From Hydrangea macrophylla (Eukaryota > Streptophyta > Magnoliopsida > Cornales > Hydrangeaceae), in assembly GCA_033977485.1 (NCBI GenBank), contig CM066991.1, forward strand, positions 55,530,850 to 55,594,849: DNA of 64,000 bases. The letters are read 5' to 3'. The notes below the pieces were generated by a model. The model had not been told where the DNA came from. It did not search any database and was given only the letters and a program-made list of their open reading frames with translations. The position numbers and the translations under genes were made by a program. Positions 9,162 to 20,610 of this stretch are shown in pieces (position 1 is the first letter of the stretch; the number at the start of each line of letters is the position of its first letter).

Positions 9162-10922
9162 TTTGCATTGAAAATTTGGAGACACTATCTCTATGGAGAA
9201 AAGTTTGACTTGTTTTCCGATCATAAGAGCTTGAAGTATTTGTTCTCTCAAAAGGAGTTGAACATGCGACAACGAAGATGGATGGAGTTACTCAAGGACT
9301 ATGACTTTTCTTTGCAATACCATCCCAGTAAAGCAAATGTAGTAGCAGACGCTTTGAGCCGTAAACCTCGGCTAGTGGTCGCTGCAATTTTAATTAGAGA
9401 ATGGAGAGCATTAGAAGAAATTGCTGAATTTGATCTTCAGCCAGTGGAACCAATGAAAGGACAACATTTTGGATGTCTTATGGTACAACCGACTTTGATC
9501 AGTCGTATCATAGAGGCTCAACAGACAGCAAAGGATTTGAAGTTATGGTTCGCCAAGATGACAGCCAAGGAACCAGAAGTCTGGAATATAAGTACAGACG
9601 GAGCTTTACGATGTAATGATAGACTCTGTGTACCTAATGAAAAAAGTCTCCGAAAAGACATATTGGATGAAGCTCATAAGTCACGGATGACGATTCATCC
9701 CGGAAGTACGAAGATGTACAAGGACTTGAAGAGAAATTTCTGGTGGGAAGGAATGAAGCGAGAAGTGGCTGAGTATGTTTCTCAGTGTCTTACTTGTAAA
9801 CAAGTAAAGGCAGAACATCAGAGACCACCTGGACTTCTACAGCCGTTACCAATTCCTCAATGGAAATGGGAACACATAACCATGGATTTCGTGGTAGGAT
9901 TGCCGAAGTCACAGCAGAATCACGATGCTATATGGGTAATCGTGGATCGACTTACTAAGACGGCACATTTTATCGCCTATAGCATGACGTACTCAGTAGA
10001 ACGTTTGAGCCGAATGTATCTACAACACGTTGTACGATTACATGGAGTGCCTGTATCTATTGTGTCAGACCGAGATTCGCGCTTTACTGCAGAATTTTGG
10101 AAGAGTCTCCAGACAGCGATGGGAACGACATTGAATTTGAGTTCAGCTTTTCATCCGCAGACCGATGGACAGACTGAAAGAATTAATCAAGTGATGGAAG
10201 ATATGTTACGCGCTTGTGTCATTGATTTTGAGAGTTCTTGGGAGATACACTTGCCTCTGATTGAGTTCGCCTATAATAATAGTTATCATTCGAGCATAGA
10301 TATGGCGCCATTCGAAGCTTTGTACGGAAGACCTTGCCGATCGCCGCTATGTTGGACCGAAGTCGGAGATAGTCAACTTCTTGGGCCAGAGATGGTACGA
10401 GAAACCAGTAAGGAGATTCAAGTCGTACGTGAGAAGATGAAGACAGCCCAGACCAGATACAAGAATTATGCTGACAAGCGACGCAAAGACTTGGAGTTTG
10501 CCGTTGGAGATCATGTATTACTCAAGGTTTCACCTGTTCGAGGAATCGTCAGATTTGGTCAGAAAAGGGGCAAGTTATCGCCACGTTTCATCGGACCATT
10601 TGAGATTCTAGAGTGTGTTGGGAAGGTCGCTTATCGCCTTGCATTGCCGCCAAAGATGTCAGGAGTGCACAATGTTTTCCACATCAGTATGCTGAGGAAG
10701 TGTGTTCATAACCCAGCGCATGAGATCAGCTTTGAAGACATTGAAGTCCACGGTAACGCTACATTCAATGAAGGACTTGTTCGTATTCTGGATCGAGGGA
10801 TCAAGAAACTCAGGAACAAGGAGATTCCGTTAGTCAAAATTTAGTGGAAGCATCATGATGAAGGAGAAGCTTCGTGGGAACTAGAGTCAGAGATGCGCGA
10901 GAAGTTTTCGTTTTTGTTTTAG
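9162..10922 (+). pseudogene. gag-pol part 2: RNase H end, integrase, chromodomain
   Basis: The frame resumes at 9167 after the TTTGC duplication. It contains the RNase H end (DHKSLKYLF), the integrase HHCC zinc finger, and the DDE core with Asp 9885, Asp 10068 and Glu 10176, giving 35 residues between the last two. A GPF module (FIGPFEIL) and a C-terminal chromodomain-like segment (about 10749-10919) follow. A TAG at 10842 interrupts the chromodomain; the natural end is TAG at 10920. The integrase catalytic triad is intact in sequence, but the polyprotein as a whole is broken. Confidence 0.93.
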
Positions 10923-10961
10923 ATCTTGTTGCTTTTGATTTCGAGGACGAAATCTTTTGTT

Positions 10962-10974
10962 GAGTGGTGGATGA
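10962..10974 (+). other. Polypurine tract
   Basis: GAGTGGTGGATGA directly precedes the 3' LTR. Upstream 'tcgaggacgaaat' is the typical context before Tekay/Del PPTs. Two or three pyrimidines make it imperfect. Confidence 0.65.
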
Positions 10975-11068
10975 TGTAATACCCTGTATTTTGGTATATT
11001 AATAAAGACCTGGTATTTCATTTCTATACTTGTATAACCTTAACCTTTCCTTTGGTGAGATTTGGATA

Positions 11069-11236
11069 CCAATCGATTGACATATTCCCAATCGATTGCC
11101 ATCAGACCGACTAAAATTGATTACGTGTCAACATCCCAATCGATTGCCATTTATCCCAATCGATTGACATTATTCCAATCGATTGACTACAAATATCTGT
11201 TCCCAATCGATTGACTGGTGTCCCAATCGATTGACA
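11069..11236. repeat. CAATCGATTG array 1, 3' LTR
   Basis: Seven copies, one fewer than the 5' LTR. The other units align one to one. Confidence 0.93.
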
Positions 11237-11296
11237 TAAGCTGAGAAATATTTTCTTCTTTTCTTGAGGTTTAAACGTGTGGCACTCTTTTCCCTC

Positions 11297-11304
11297 TATA
11301 TATA
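11297..11304 (+). promoter_or_regulatory. TATA box of the 3' LTR
   Basis: Same context as the 5' LTR TATA box. It could drive read-through transcription to the right, into the old pol fragment and 13411 onward. Confidence 0.5.
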
Positions 11305-11713
11305 TGACCATATTTATGGCCTTGGGTCACTTTGGCAGCTTGAGAGAGAGAGGCATACCTCTTGTGAGATATATACATACATATATCTATCTATATTTCT
11401 ATATCTATACACATATATATACACACACTGCCTTGGCAGCTGGGAGAGGAAGAAGAGAAGGAGAAAAAGAAGAAGAAAGAAGAAAGGAGGAGACAGAGAG
11501 AAGACAGAGACAGAGAAGAGAGAAAAAGGAGAAAGAGAGAGGAAAAGCTTGAGTATTCAAGACACACACACCCAAACGCACCCTAAGTGAGTCCTAACTC
11601 ACTTGGTCACTTTATTTGATGTATTTACAAGTTGTTATGACCATTAGATGTGATAAAAGTATGACTTCTACGTTTATATATGCTGTTTTTACAATCTGCT
11701 AGAGAAGACGTAG

Positions 11714-11878
11714 TACCAATCGATTGACATAATCTCAATCGATTGATATCAGTCGTATCCCAATCGATTGGATAGGATTCCAATCGATTGCCATTTTCAA
11801 TCGATTGCCATGTTTCTCAATCGATTGATATAACTTTTTGTCCCAATCGATTGGATCACTATCCCAATCAATTGGCAT
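11714..11878. repeat. CAATCGATTG array 2, 3' LTR
   Basis: Eight units, seven perfect; the last reads CAATCAATTG. Confidence 0.93.
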
Positions 11879-12631
11879 GCTCAGAACATGGATTCCTTTG
11901 CCTGTTTATTATATAAGAGGTTTAGTTGTTCGATTTCTAATTCAGACTTCCAGTATGCGACTATGGGTAAGACAGGAATAATGGGACACCAAAGATTTAT
12001 GGGTAATGGATAAATAAAAAGTAATATGAAGACATGGGTGACGTGTTGATTCTGATGTGAGTTCGATGTCCGTTTTCTTTCATTCAGAGTAGTCAGGCCA
12101 CGTTGGAAATTGTCATGTGTCGATGTAGAATGGAACGTAAGTAGGTTTGGTAAGTTCTGGGAATGGTACGTGGATGGACGATTGGTCACGATATGCTCTT
12201 AAAAGCGGTGAATAGGACCATTGTTCTTAAAAGCGGTGAGCTGGACCAAGAAGTCTTAAGATAGACTGGATGATCATGATATGCTCTTAAAAGCGGTGAA
12301 CAGGACCATTGTTCTTAAAAGCGGTGAGCTGGGATCACTAGTAGATGACGTTAAGTCGTGGCAATAGATTGATATGCCTTGTTCGAAACGTTATATCCCT
12401 GAAATGCGGTGAACAGGACCATTGTTCTTAAAAGCTAGGGACGGACTGACGTGGAGTCCATGACATGCGGTGAGCAGGATATATTGCTCTTAAAAGCGAT
12501 GGACAGAATAAGGGTGTATCCCTAGAGTTAAACGATTGAGTCTGTTCATGAAATCAGAATATGTTGAGTTCGGTATTCGATTAACAAGACGTTAAGGGTC
12601 GGTTTACAAGTATGAATAAAAGAAACAAGAT

Positions 12632-12883
12632 ATGATGTTAACTCTTGTTTTCATAAGCTTGTGTTTACTTCAGATAACTGGTACCCTGTTAGTTGTTGCT
12701 CACTCAGCTCTCAGTAAGCTGACGGCCTTTTATTGCCTGGACTTTCCCCGTCCAGAATATACTGTCCCTTATTCTGCAGGTAATGACCAGTACACTGATG
12801 AGTGTTATCCAGAGGAGGGCCCCACTAATGACGATTACGCCAGGGAGGATCACTACGCTGAGGACTATCCGTACGCTAGTTGA
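12632..12883 (+). other. LTR-embedded 83-codon ORF (3' LTR copy)
   Basis: Same frame as the 5' LTR ORF, with one visible substitution (Lys to Glu at residue 42). A hydrophobic start and an acidic Tyr-rich tail. No recognised family. Confidence 0.3.
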
Positions 12884-13170
12884 AGGCTGAAGGAGTTATG
12901 ACGAGTTTTCTATTTCAGTTGTTCTGTTAAACCTTTTGTTAGCGGGTACTTGGGCATTTGTTGTCTTCAAACCTGTTATGATCCTGTGGACCACACTCTG
13001 ATGTTTTGTAATAGCTAGTACAGTGATTTTTATCTTCAGTTGTTTACTGTTGCTATTCTTTTGGACTAGTACTGCGTGGTGTGGATTATTAGTGACTTTC
13101 ACCTGTCATTCCTTATGGACCCATAAAGGAAATTTATTTTTCTCTATTTATGCTGCTCCGGGGCGTGACA

Positions 13171-13410
13171 TTTTCATTATTAAGTTAGAGCTTTATTTGA
13201 TACCGGCGTTGCTCATTCTTTTATCGCTATTAAGGTTACACGTAATTTGGATTTAGTACCCCAGGCACTTGAGTTTACTCTTAATGCTGTGTCACCATTG
13301 GGAATGACCGTTAAGTTGGGTAAAGTGTGCAAGGATTGTCCCTTGACCCTAGAAGATAGACATTTCTCAGCAGACCTAGTGGTCTTGTCAATGTCTAAGT
13401 TGACATTGAT
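13171..13410 (+). pseudogene. Older Ty3/gypsy protease fragment, right half
   Basis: After the TTTTC duplication the sequence resumes the protease domain begun at 912-998. It is recognisable by alignment with 5965-6190 of the intact element (ALFDTG-type active-site region followed by [13 protein letters not shown] and LVVLSMS). Homology stops near 13405. It is the inactive relic that served as insertion target. Confidence 0.75.
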
Positions 13411-15149
13411 GATGCTGTTTTTGGTGAAAGGATCTTAGTGTGATTAAAGTAGATCATAAGGGGAGAGAAATAGAGAGTTTGTATGTGGTTCGATCCTTTT
13501 AACGAAGGAACCTACGTCCACGTGTGTGTCAAAGCACTTCCACTAAATATAAGAAACTGTTGTGGGGACCTCGGTGATCCAACAATGGTGACAGGAACTA
13601 CCAAGGGTCGCCCGTGCGGGGATGATATTAGGGTTTCTTTGGGAAAGGCTTAAATTTATGGGATGGTTCTATTGAATTCAGGATCCCCTCTTTAGGGGAT
13701 GGGAGGACCCTTTTATAGAAGGAAAAGACCTCTTTATAATTCATTTAGGTCTGATTAGGTACGTAATTGATAGCAAGTAATGGTTGTTGCATATTCGGCT
13801 GGTTTCCTAGTCTGATAAGGAAACTGCTCATGCGTATATGGAAGGCTTCCTAGCTGATTTAGGAAACTACTGGACTTCAAGCAACTCAGGATGCACCTCT
13901 GGGTATGCCAAGCTAGTCCCGAGCTATATTATGATGGGACGTAGCTATCCCAGCCTGGCGATCAGGCTTCTTCTCTGACTAGGCCTTGTGTTGCAGGACA
14001 AGGTAGCCTTGGGTGGCTCAAACTGCTCGGGATGATATTGATTCAAGCAGTAGGGCATAGTTCTACCCGGGTAGAGGTGGGCCACTTAGTAGAACTATTT
14101 GGGAATATAGTAGAACCAATTTTGGGCGTATCAGCTGCCCCCTATTTCTAAGATTGAATTGGAAATACGCTAAGTTAAGCATGGAAATTTGCGCTTACTC
14201 CTTTAAATTTTCCATTTCTTAGGAATAGTCCATTACTTAACTGTTTGGGAGCTCGAGAGTCCAGGTGTTAAAGTGGGCTCAGTGACGGTCTGGAAGGGAA
14301 CTTAGGAACTTCGGGAGTCAGGTGATAAAGTATCAGCATGGGACTGGTGGTGTTTAAGAATGAACTGAATTGGTGTCGTCAGGACCAGATAGTTAGGACC
14401 GATCGAGAGTATCGCATCATGCATTAATAGCATGCGTGTCCTGAGGTACCTTTTGAGCTGCCCGAAGTGACCGTCCATCTACCCTAGGTAGGGGATAGCT
14501 TTCTGTGGCTCACTTTTTGTGCCCGACCGTTGGATTTGAAGAGATCTAGATCGCATGTCAGCCCTATATATCGAGGCCTTAGGTTTTCTTTTCTTCCTTA
14601 ATTTACACCATTTCACCGATCTTAGAGAGAGAAGCTCTGCACATTCTAGAGAGAGAACGCTTCCCGAGCCGTCTCCCTGACCATGTAAGTCCTCCTGTCT
14701 TGCTCTTTTTTTTTTTTTATCCTCTGTTCCTTCCCCTGGGATGTTCTCTTTTTCCTGTCCATCTCTTGAGTATCATTCTTGAGGGTAGAAACCAATTAGG
14801 ATTGAGTCGCGAGTGGGACTTCTTCTCGAGGTTCTGTTTCTTCTTTAGGGCTGAGGGTTCCTTAGCTTTACTTAGGTAGCACACCGAGTTTACGTCTCCT
14901 AGGCCCTCTCTGACCAAGGCCTATTTTGTCTTTCGAACTTTGGATACCTTGCTTGTTCGCCTTTTGACCCTTCCCAATTTATACCTCAGGTTAGGAGTTC
15001 CTAACTTGTTCTTGGGCCATCGTTTGGTGAACCAGTCGGCACTCAAGAGTTCGACCATGTGCCATTCAGACTTCAACTCGTCGTCCCAATCGGACGATGA
15101 GGACACTCGGCCGAGGATACCTGAATCGAGTGAGTCTCCTGTGTCCCAT
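13411..15149. other. Unclassified repeat-like DNA, no gene recognised
   Basis: About 1.7 kb with no coding region I can support. A TATA-like box at 14565-14572 is followed by a GA-rich, leader-like stretch (14620-14660), which would fit an LTR or promoter fragment. The short inverted motif 'tcctagtctgataaggaaac / tcctagctgatttaggaaac' recurs near 13805 and 13848. An open frame at 14940-15212 is Ser-rich but unrecognised. Confidence 0.4.
14565..14572 (+). promoter_or_regulatory. TATA-like box
   Basis: CTATATATC is followed about 50 bp later by repeated 'agagagaga' leader-like sequence. This supports an unknown promoter-bearing element; no downstream gene is identified. Confidence 0.3.
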
Positions 15150-15370
15150 TGTAGACACCCCAACTTTGATCAACCGTCGAATTTAGGGGGATTTACCTCT
15201 AGAAATCAATGATGAATAATGTTATGACAATTTTCTTCAAGTTTATCGCTTCGACTTCTGAAAAGCTTCAAGTGCCCAAACCGTGCTCCTAATACCCCTA
15301 GATTTGGCCAATCACTTACCACTAGTCTCGAGCTCACTGGACCATGGGTTACTTTTTTAAAAAAACTAGA
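15150..15370 (+). repeat. Tat-type LTR start fragment
   Basis: It begins TGTAGACACCCCAACTTTG, matching the first 13 bases of the Tat-type LTRs at 37707 and 49478 and then diverging. It probably represents the truncated 5' end of a related LTR. No matching 3' end was found nearby. Confidence 0.4.
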
Positions 15371-15371
15371 A

Positions 15372-15869
15372 TAGATTAATTAAATATTAATAATACAATA
15401 TTTTCTAAAAAAGAACAGGTAACTATTAACAAAATTACAACAACTTTCCAAACAGGCCTTAGTAGTCCCCTATAATAAAAAAACATGTGGCTCCTAGTCC
15501 CTGTAAGTTTATAACACACACATAGAGGTGTCAAATGGGGGTGGCTCGTCCCGCCACCTTGAAGGGTTGGATGAATTTTGGCGAGTCACAGGGCAGGGCA
15601 GGTCAGCGAGATAGACAGGTCGGGATGAGTTGAATCGATAAGGGAAATACGGTAATTGGATCCAGCCCACTAATTCGTGGATTAACGATGCGAGGCGGGG
15701 CGATTAATTCGCGAGTTGGTCACACGAAACGATACAATTAAATTTGCTGTACAACGCGCAGAGCTCCAACTAGTATATATATATATATATGTTTGTGTGT
15801 GTGTATGCATATATATGATGTGATGTCTTTTTTCTAATGCAATCTTCACGTTGATATAATTTGTTGCAG
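15372..15869. other. Repeat-like spacer with TA/GT microsatellite
   Basis: No gene is supported. It includes 'aggtgtcaaatgggggtgg' at about 15527, a motif common at the ends of plant DNA transposons, and a (TA)n(GT)n microsatellite at about 15772-15818. Confidence 0.4.
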
Positions 15870-15910
15870 GAGTAATTGTACAATCTGGAGAGGAAGTTGT
15901 AGTCAAGCTG
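15870..15910 (+). pseudogene. Possible casein kinase 1 exon fragment
   Basis: A 41 bp stretch is bounded by 'ttgttgcag' and 'gtaagc', i.e. consensus acceptor and donor. Read with a split first codon it gives GVIVQSGEEVVVKL, which resembles the glycine-loop segment of plant casein kinase 1-like kinases (LGTNVQTGEEVAVKLE). In plant CK1 genes an exon also ends after this KL. No other CK1 exon is seen nearby, so this is an isolated piece if real. The match is short and could be chance. Confidence 0.35.
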
Positions 15911-17018
15911 GTAAGCTTAGAATTCTTATATATGGTGAATTTGATGCTTTGTTGGTCCTTTAGGATGAATTATGATCTGCAAGAGTGTAATATAAGTTGG
16001 ATTACATGTTGTTTTAACTATTTAGATAGGGAAACAATAAATAGTGGGTGTAGGTGTTTATTACTGCCTTTGTTTTATGTTATCCATATATTGGTACTGT
16101 TGATATGTAGTTGATCTCAGTATTAGTTTTGTATGTTTTATAAAACCACCTTTTATCTTGTAGGAAAACGGGATTTGGGTACCTGCTCAAATCACATGTA
16201 AATTTTCAGATTTCGACATGTTTTCGTATTATGTAATATTTTCTTTGCATGTTGACTCTTGTTCTCCCCTTTGTTTCAGTGCCAAAGGATTCATTTATTT
16301 TTTACTTTAACATTACCAAAGTTATCATCATTAATACAAACATATAATTGTATCTGTCTATAGATAGATAACAGATTATATTATTTGTTTACAAACAGAT
16401 AAAATCTCAAAATGAGGCTGCAACTTATTATTATTATTTTTATAAAATTTTTAAGTCCAATGCATAGATCTCGAAGAAATACATAAAATACAAAAAAAAA
16501 AAAAAATTAAACACAAAAAAAAAAATCATCCAAAAAGGCCAAAAAATGAGAAAATTATGGTTTTTTTTAATTCAATGTTATATGTTCGCCAACAGATAAT
16601 AACATATATTTTTGACAGATAAAAATGAAAAATGAGGTTCCAAATTGCTCTTTTTTTGGTTCAATTTTCAAGTTTAATATGCAAATCTCGAAAAAAATAT
16701 ATGAATACCCAAAAAAAAAAATCAACCAAAAAGACTAAAAAAACGAGTTAGTTATGGTTGTCTAAAGTTGACAAATAATATTATGTTAGTCATTTTTTTT
16801 TGTCAATAACAGGGGTAAAAACGTCCAATAATTAAAAAAAAAATATTGCGAGCTTTTTATGGTACTCCAAAAGTAGCGAGGAGCATCTCACTAAAAAGGC
16901 AAAAGCACCTATCACCAATTTTCCCTTTTAACTAAGATCCTTTTTTTGGTACCAATTAGAGTCATCTTCACTTCTTTTTTCTTCTTCTTATTTTCATCCA
17001 TTTATACCCTTTGAGAGT
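15911..17018. other. AT-rich repeat DNA with MULE-like end
   Basis: No gene recognised. Two imperfect direct copies of about 150 bp (about 16390-16560 and 16610-16750) share 'acagataaaa..aatgagg', 'atctcgaa.aaata' and poly-A stretches. A reverse-oriented relative lies at 17560-17760. At 16894-16925 the reverse complement reads GGGAAAATTGGTGATAGGTGC, almost the same terminal sequence as the DNA element at 34032, suggesting the end of a related MULE-like element. Confidence 0.4.
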
Positions 17019-17287
17019 TAGGGTGTGTTTGATAATCCAATTAAGTGGTAAAAATGAAAATCTGCAGCACTTATTTTTTTTTCAAGTGTGTTTTCTAACC
17101 ACTTAATTGAAAAACCAGCAAAAATCACTGAAAACTTTAAGTGAAAATTTTCTACTAAAAATAATTACTGAATGCAGTGTATTTTAGTACTTGAGTATGA
17201 CAACTTCAATCGCTTAAAATTTTCAGAACTTAAAATCCAGCAATTAATTTTTAGTACTTAATTTCAGTTTTATTAAACTAACCCTTA
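17019..17287. mobile_element. Probable hAT-type MITE
   Basis: The left end TAGGGTGTGTTTGATAA and right end (reverse complement TAAGGGTTAGTTTAATAA) form imperfect terminal inverted repeats around about 270 bp of non-coding AT-rich DNA. The left terminus also occurs inverted at 29911-29929. No clear 8 bp duplication was found, so the boundaries are approximate. Confidence 0.45.
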
Positions 17288-17904
17288 GTTATGTTATGTC
17301 ATTATTAGTTTTCTTTAAATTTTAAAATTCTATAACTTCTAATTTTCAAACTCGTTTTCATAAAATTTATATTTTTGGAATCGTGAAATCGATATCTTTA
17401 AAATAAAATCCATATGTGATATGAAATTCTGAAAAAGAAAAAAAAAATCAATTTTTTCAGTTGGTTTGTTCAGCATAAACATATAATTATCTGTTTATGT
17501 TTTAACTTTAGATGGCCATAACTTGATCATTTTTTTAGCATTTTGGGTTATATTATATATATACATTTTTTTTATTTCATATATTTTTTTTGAGATCTAT
17601 GCATTGAACATGGTAATCGTGCAAAAACTGATAATTTGGAGCCTCGTTTTGAGCTTCTATCTGTTTGAATTAAAGGATCATAATTTTCTCATTTTTTTGA
17701 GCTTTTTGAATGATTTTTTTAAACAAAAATTTCATGTATTTGTTTTTCAAAATCAACACACCTAAGGATGCCGAATTGGTGGTGTTATCATTGAAAGCGT
17801 GAAAGTGCTTGCCTGGAAGCTGTGTTCATATGGTTCTTTGAAAATGACTTTCTAATGAGTTATCGAATGATTATTGGACGAGTAATTCTTGGGACACAAT
17901 TTTC
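17288..17904. other. AT-rich spacer, no gene seen
   Basis: Poly-T and poly-A rich. 17560-17760 is an inverted relative of the repeats at 16390-16750. The open frame there is low complexity and rejected. Confidence 0.5.
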
Positions 17905-18030
17905 ATACAACTTTCACAGAATCTTCTTAAAAGATGTGTCTATTTCTCTATTGTGATGACACTGGACCCCACAGTAACACAGGAGAGAGATAGACACATC
18001 TCTTAGAAGATTGTGTGAAAGTTATATCCG
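17905..18030. mobile_element. Foldback MITE-like hairpin
   Basis: The left arm (about 17905-17957, 'caactttcacagaatcttct..agatgtgtctat') and right arm (about 17978-18030) are reverse complements with few mismatches, separated by about 22 bp containing 'tggaccccaca'. The structure is typical of a small foldback element. No duplication is assigned. Confidence 0.6.
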
Positions 18031-19038
18031 AAGTGTCTTTTCTATGAATGGGTGTTTGTATCTCTGATTGTTGAGTCGGATCTATCTCATTTACGAAACT
18101 TTATGTGCTATTCAAAACAAAATTACTCGTACGAAAGAATTTTTTTGGGTTAATTACATTCACTTCTCTTGTGGTTTGCTTTAATTACACAGATCTCCCA
18201 TGCATTTTGAAAAATTACACGGACTTTTTTATGCCTAGTATTTTGTAACACTTTTTGGGATGGCACATTATCAACCACATATTTTTGTCCAAAAATGTAT
18301 TAGGTATTAGGGAGGGGAGGCTCGAGCCGAAGGAATTTTTGCAAAATGGAACATCCAAAAAAAGGAAAGCTGGACACTTATTTTGGAACGGAGGGAATAA
18401 AACATCAAAGTTTAGAAAAAATGGGTTTGTAGATCAAAAGTTATGATGATTTGACGTTTCTAAAGGCATAAAATAATATTTTTAACCAAAAGATGTGCAA
18501 ATGACCTAGTGAGTTGAACAAAACATGCATGGTTTTAGTGTGGGTTTCGTTTAAGGACTTTCGACTAAAGCCCCCTAAGAATTAAGAGCCATGGTTGGTA
18601 AATTAAGAGAATCCCTACTTAATACCAAATTAAGTTTATTCAGAAACAAATAATTCATACAATTAAATTTTTTTTAAATACCTGCTAATTGTTAACATTG
18701 TTCATATTAGAAAACATGAAATCCTATGAATCTCTTCTCAAACATTCATTAACATTTAAATGTAGGGCTGCCTAATGAGAACATGTATAGAAATTAAGTT
18801 GATCACCGTTTCATTGCTCTTTCCTAACTAGAGATTTAGCCTAGCATAGTAAAATTGAATCCAATGATTGATTTGATGAAAGACACTACAGAAACAATCA
18901 CAAAATAGATCTAAGATACAAAACAATCACAAAATTGATTAGAAACTAAGAAAAGCCTGGATTGAATGAATATTAGGAACTCGTATTGCAAAACTTTCCC
19001 CAACTATGGCTTGAAATCAACTCGCAAGTGCTTGAATG
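18031..19038. other. Spacer, no gene seen
   Basis: It contains a 'gggttaattaca..tcttgtggtttgctttaattacacagatctccc' type stretch at 18148-18200, typical of dispersed plant repeats. Otherwise AT-rich with no supported ORF. Confidence 0.4.
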
Positions 19039-20341
19039 TGTCACGCCCCGACGTAGAATAAATATGGAAAGCATTTAATTTCCTTTATGGATCCGTAGGT
19101 CGCGAAAGTTTGAAGGATCGATTTCGTCCCAAACATCGAACAACATAAAACCATGATCAGAGTAAAGCAATCAAGACTTACAAATATTTTCTAACTTATT
19201 ACATATTATAGTACGGGGTCAACTAAGGCACATGCCGCCTTGAGACAAAACAATATCTATCGTTTATTACAGTCATCCTTATTACAAAACAGTTTATAAC
19301 TTAAAACATATAAAAGTAAATTCTCTATCCAGCAGGGATTCTCAGTTTGCAGGTCCAGCAATATCATAACCTGAAAAGCCTGATTACGAATGTCCAGGGC
19401 GCATCAACGCCATCAACTTCAAGAAGCTGGTGAGTATTAAAAACATAATTTTGAATGTAATACATACTCATTTACCATTTCCCAATTCCCATTTAATTCA
19501 ACAAGTTTATATTAAAGATAGGAGTTCGTCTTAGAAAACAACCACAATATCATTTGAAAGATATAATTCATATATGTGACCGTGTATGAAAACAATGCAC
19601 CATCTCATCTTACCGACTCTTTTCTCTCGACAAACACAACAATCCACTATCTCACACCAGTATCTTTGTAATACTCCGATAGCCACACTTTAGCACAGGG
19701 GTGCCAGGGAATGTCCAGTTTGCCTCACACTTTGGTCCGGGGTACCAGGAAGTGTCCGATGCCTCACACTTTAATACCTAATCCGCCATGCAAATACCAG
19801 AGGAACCCTCACGCAGTATCCAGACTAGGGTATCAGGGGGTGTCCGTAGGCCACACTTTAGCACTTCTATGGGTGCCAGGGAATGTCCAAGTTCTGCATC
19901 ACACACTTTAACGCTTCCATGGGCGTCAGGGAGTGTCCAGTTTTGCCACCTTCGCACTACAAAGATACTCTCACCGTAATCTCAACACGTCACACTTTGG
20001 TACACAATTACTAGGGAGTGTCCACAACACAATCTCAACCATACACTCTTTACCACACTGACCATTACTCTTTTCCACACTGACCAACATTCACACTCCC
20101 CATGCATGTACAACTGACTCCACATGTATGTCATGTAACTTTAAACATAAAGTAAATCACTGAAATATAGAAACAGCGTGCGTGCGGGGATTGATAAGTC
20201 GTAATACAACGTTTTAATCGTCCAAACATACCCAAATAGGATTCTGATTTAGTAAATTTCCCAACAGAGCTTTAGAAATTCATAAAACATCACCCAAACA
20301 GTTCCTTATCATAAAATAAGCAAAAGCCAGAAATTGTCCAA

Positions 20342-20610
20342 GGTCGCGCGCGCAGGTCACTCGCGCGGGCTGCTCTCGCGATATGCCTAATTTTCCTTTT
20401 CTTTATTAAAACTTTTCTATCTGTCAGAATATAGGGAGATCGCGCGCGTGGATCGCTCGCGCGGTCTGCTGGTGCGATATGCCCAATTTCCGTTTTCTTT
20501 TAAAAAAAAACTTTTCTGTCTGCCTGGAACCAACCACCTCGCGTGCGCGGGTCGCTCGCACGAGGGGTCGCTCTCGCGGGCCGCTCGCGCAACCCTCGCT
20601 CGCGTGCACG
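20342..20610. repeat. CGCG palindrome cluster in reverse LTR
   Basis: Three or four blocks of 'tcgcgcgcg(c/t)..gatcgctcgcgcg..gctcgcg' separated by about 70 bp of AT-rich sequence that also repeats ('tatgcc(t/c)aattt(t)ccttttctttt'). The CG density is far above the surrounding DNA. The first two repeats are about 95 bp apart; the third is expanded. Confidence 0.85.

Larger units (their letters stand above)
999..13170 (+). mobile_element. Full-length Tekay/Del-type chromovirus (Ty3/gypsy)
   Basis: The element runs LTR (999-3215), PBS (3223-3235), acidic leader ORF (3386-4378), gag-pol in one frame (4757-10922, interrupted by a solo LTR), PPT (10962-10974), LTR (10975-13170). Domain order is gag, zinc knuckle, protease, RT, RNase H, integrase, chromodomain. 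This order and the C-terminal chromodomain of the [16 protein letters not shown] type place it among plant chromoviruses, most like the Tekay (Del) clade. The two LTRs are nearly identical by eye, so the insertion is not ancient. Coding capacity is lost through several stops, a protease active-site change and the solo LTR insertion. It is flanked by TTTTC duplications. Confidence 0.93.
10975..13170 (+). repeat. 3' LTR of the chromovirus
   Basis: A 2196 bp LTR, TGTAATACCC ... GGGGCGTGACA, colinear with the 5' LTR. By eye it differs at scattered bases plus loss of one CAATCGATTG unit near 11090. It is followed by TTTTC (13171-13175). Confidence 0.93.

Noticed and set aside
17011..17295. 8 bp TSD for the hAT-like MITE
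   Set aside because: Only a partial AGTTA similarity with a 2 bp offset was found.
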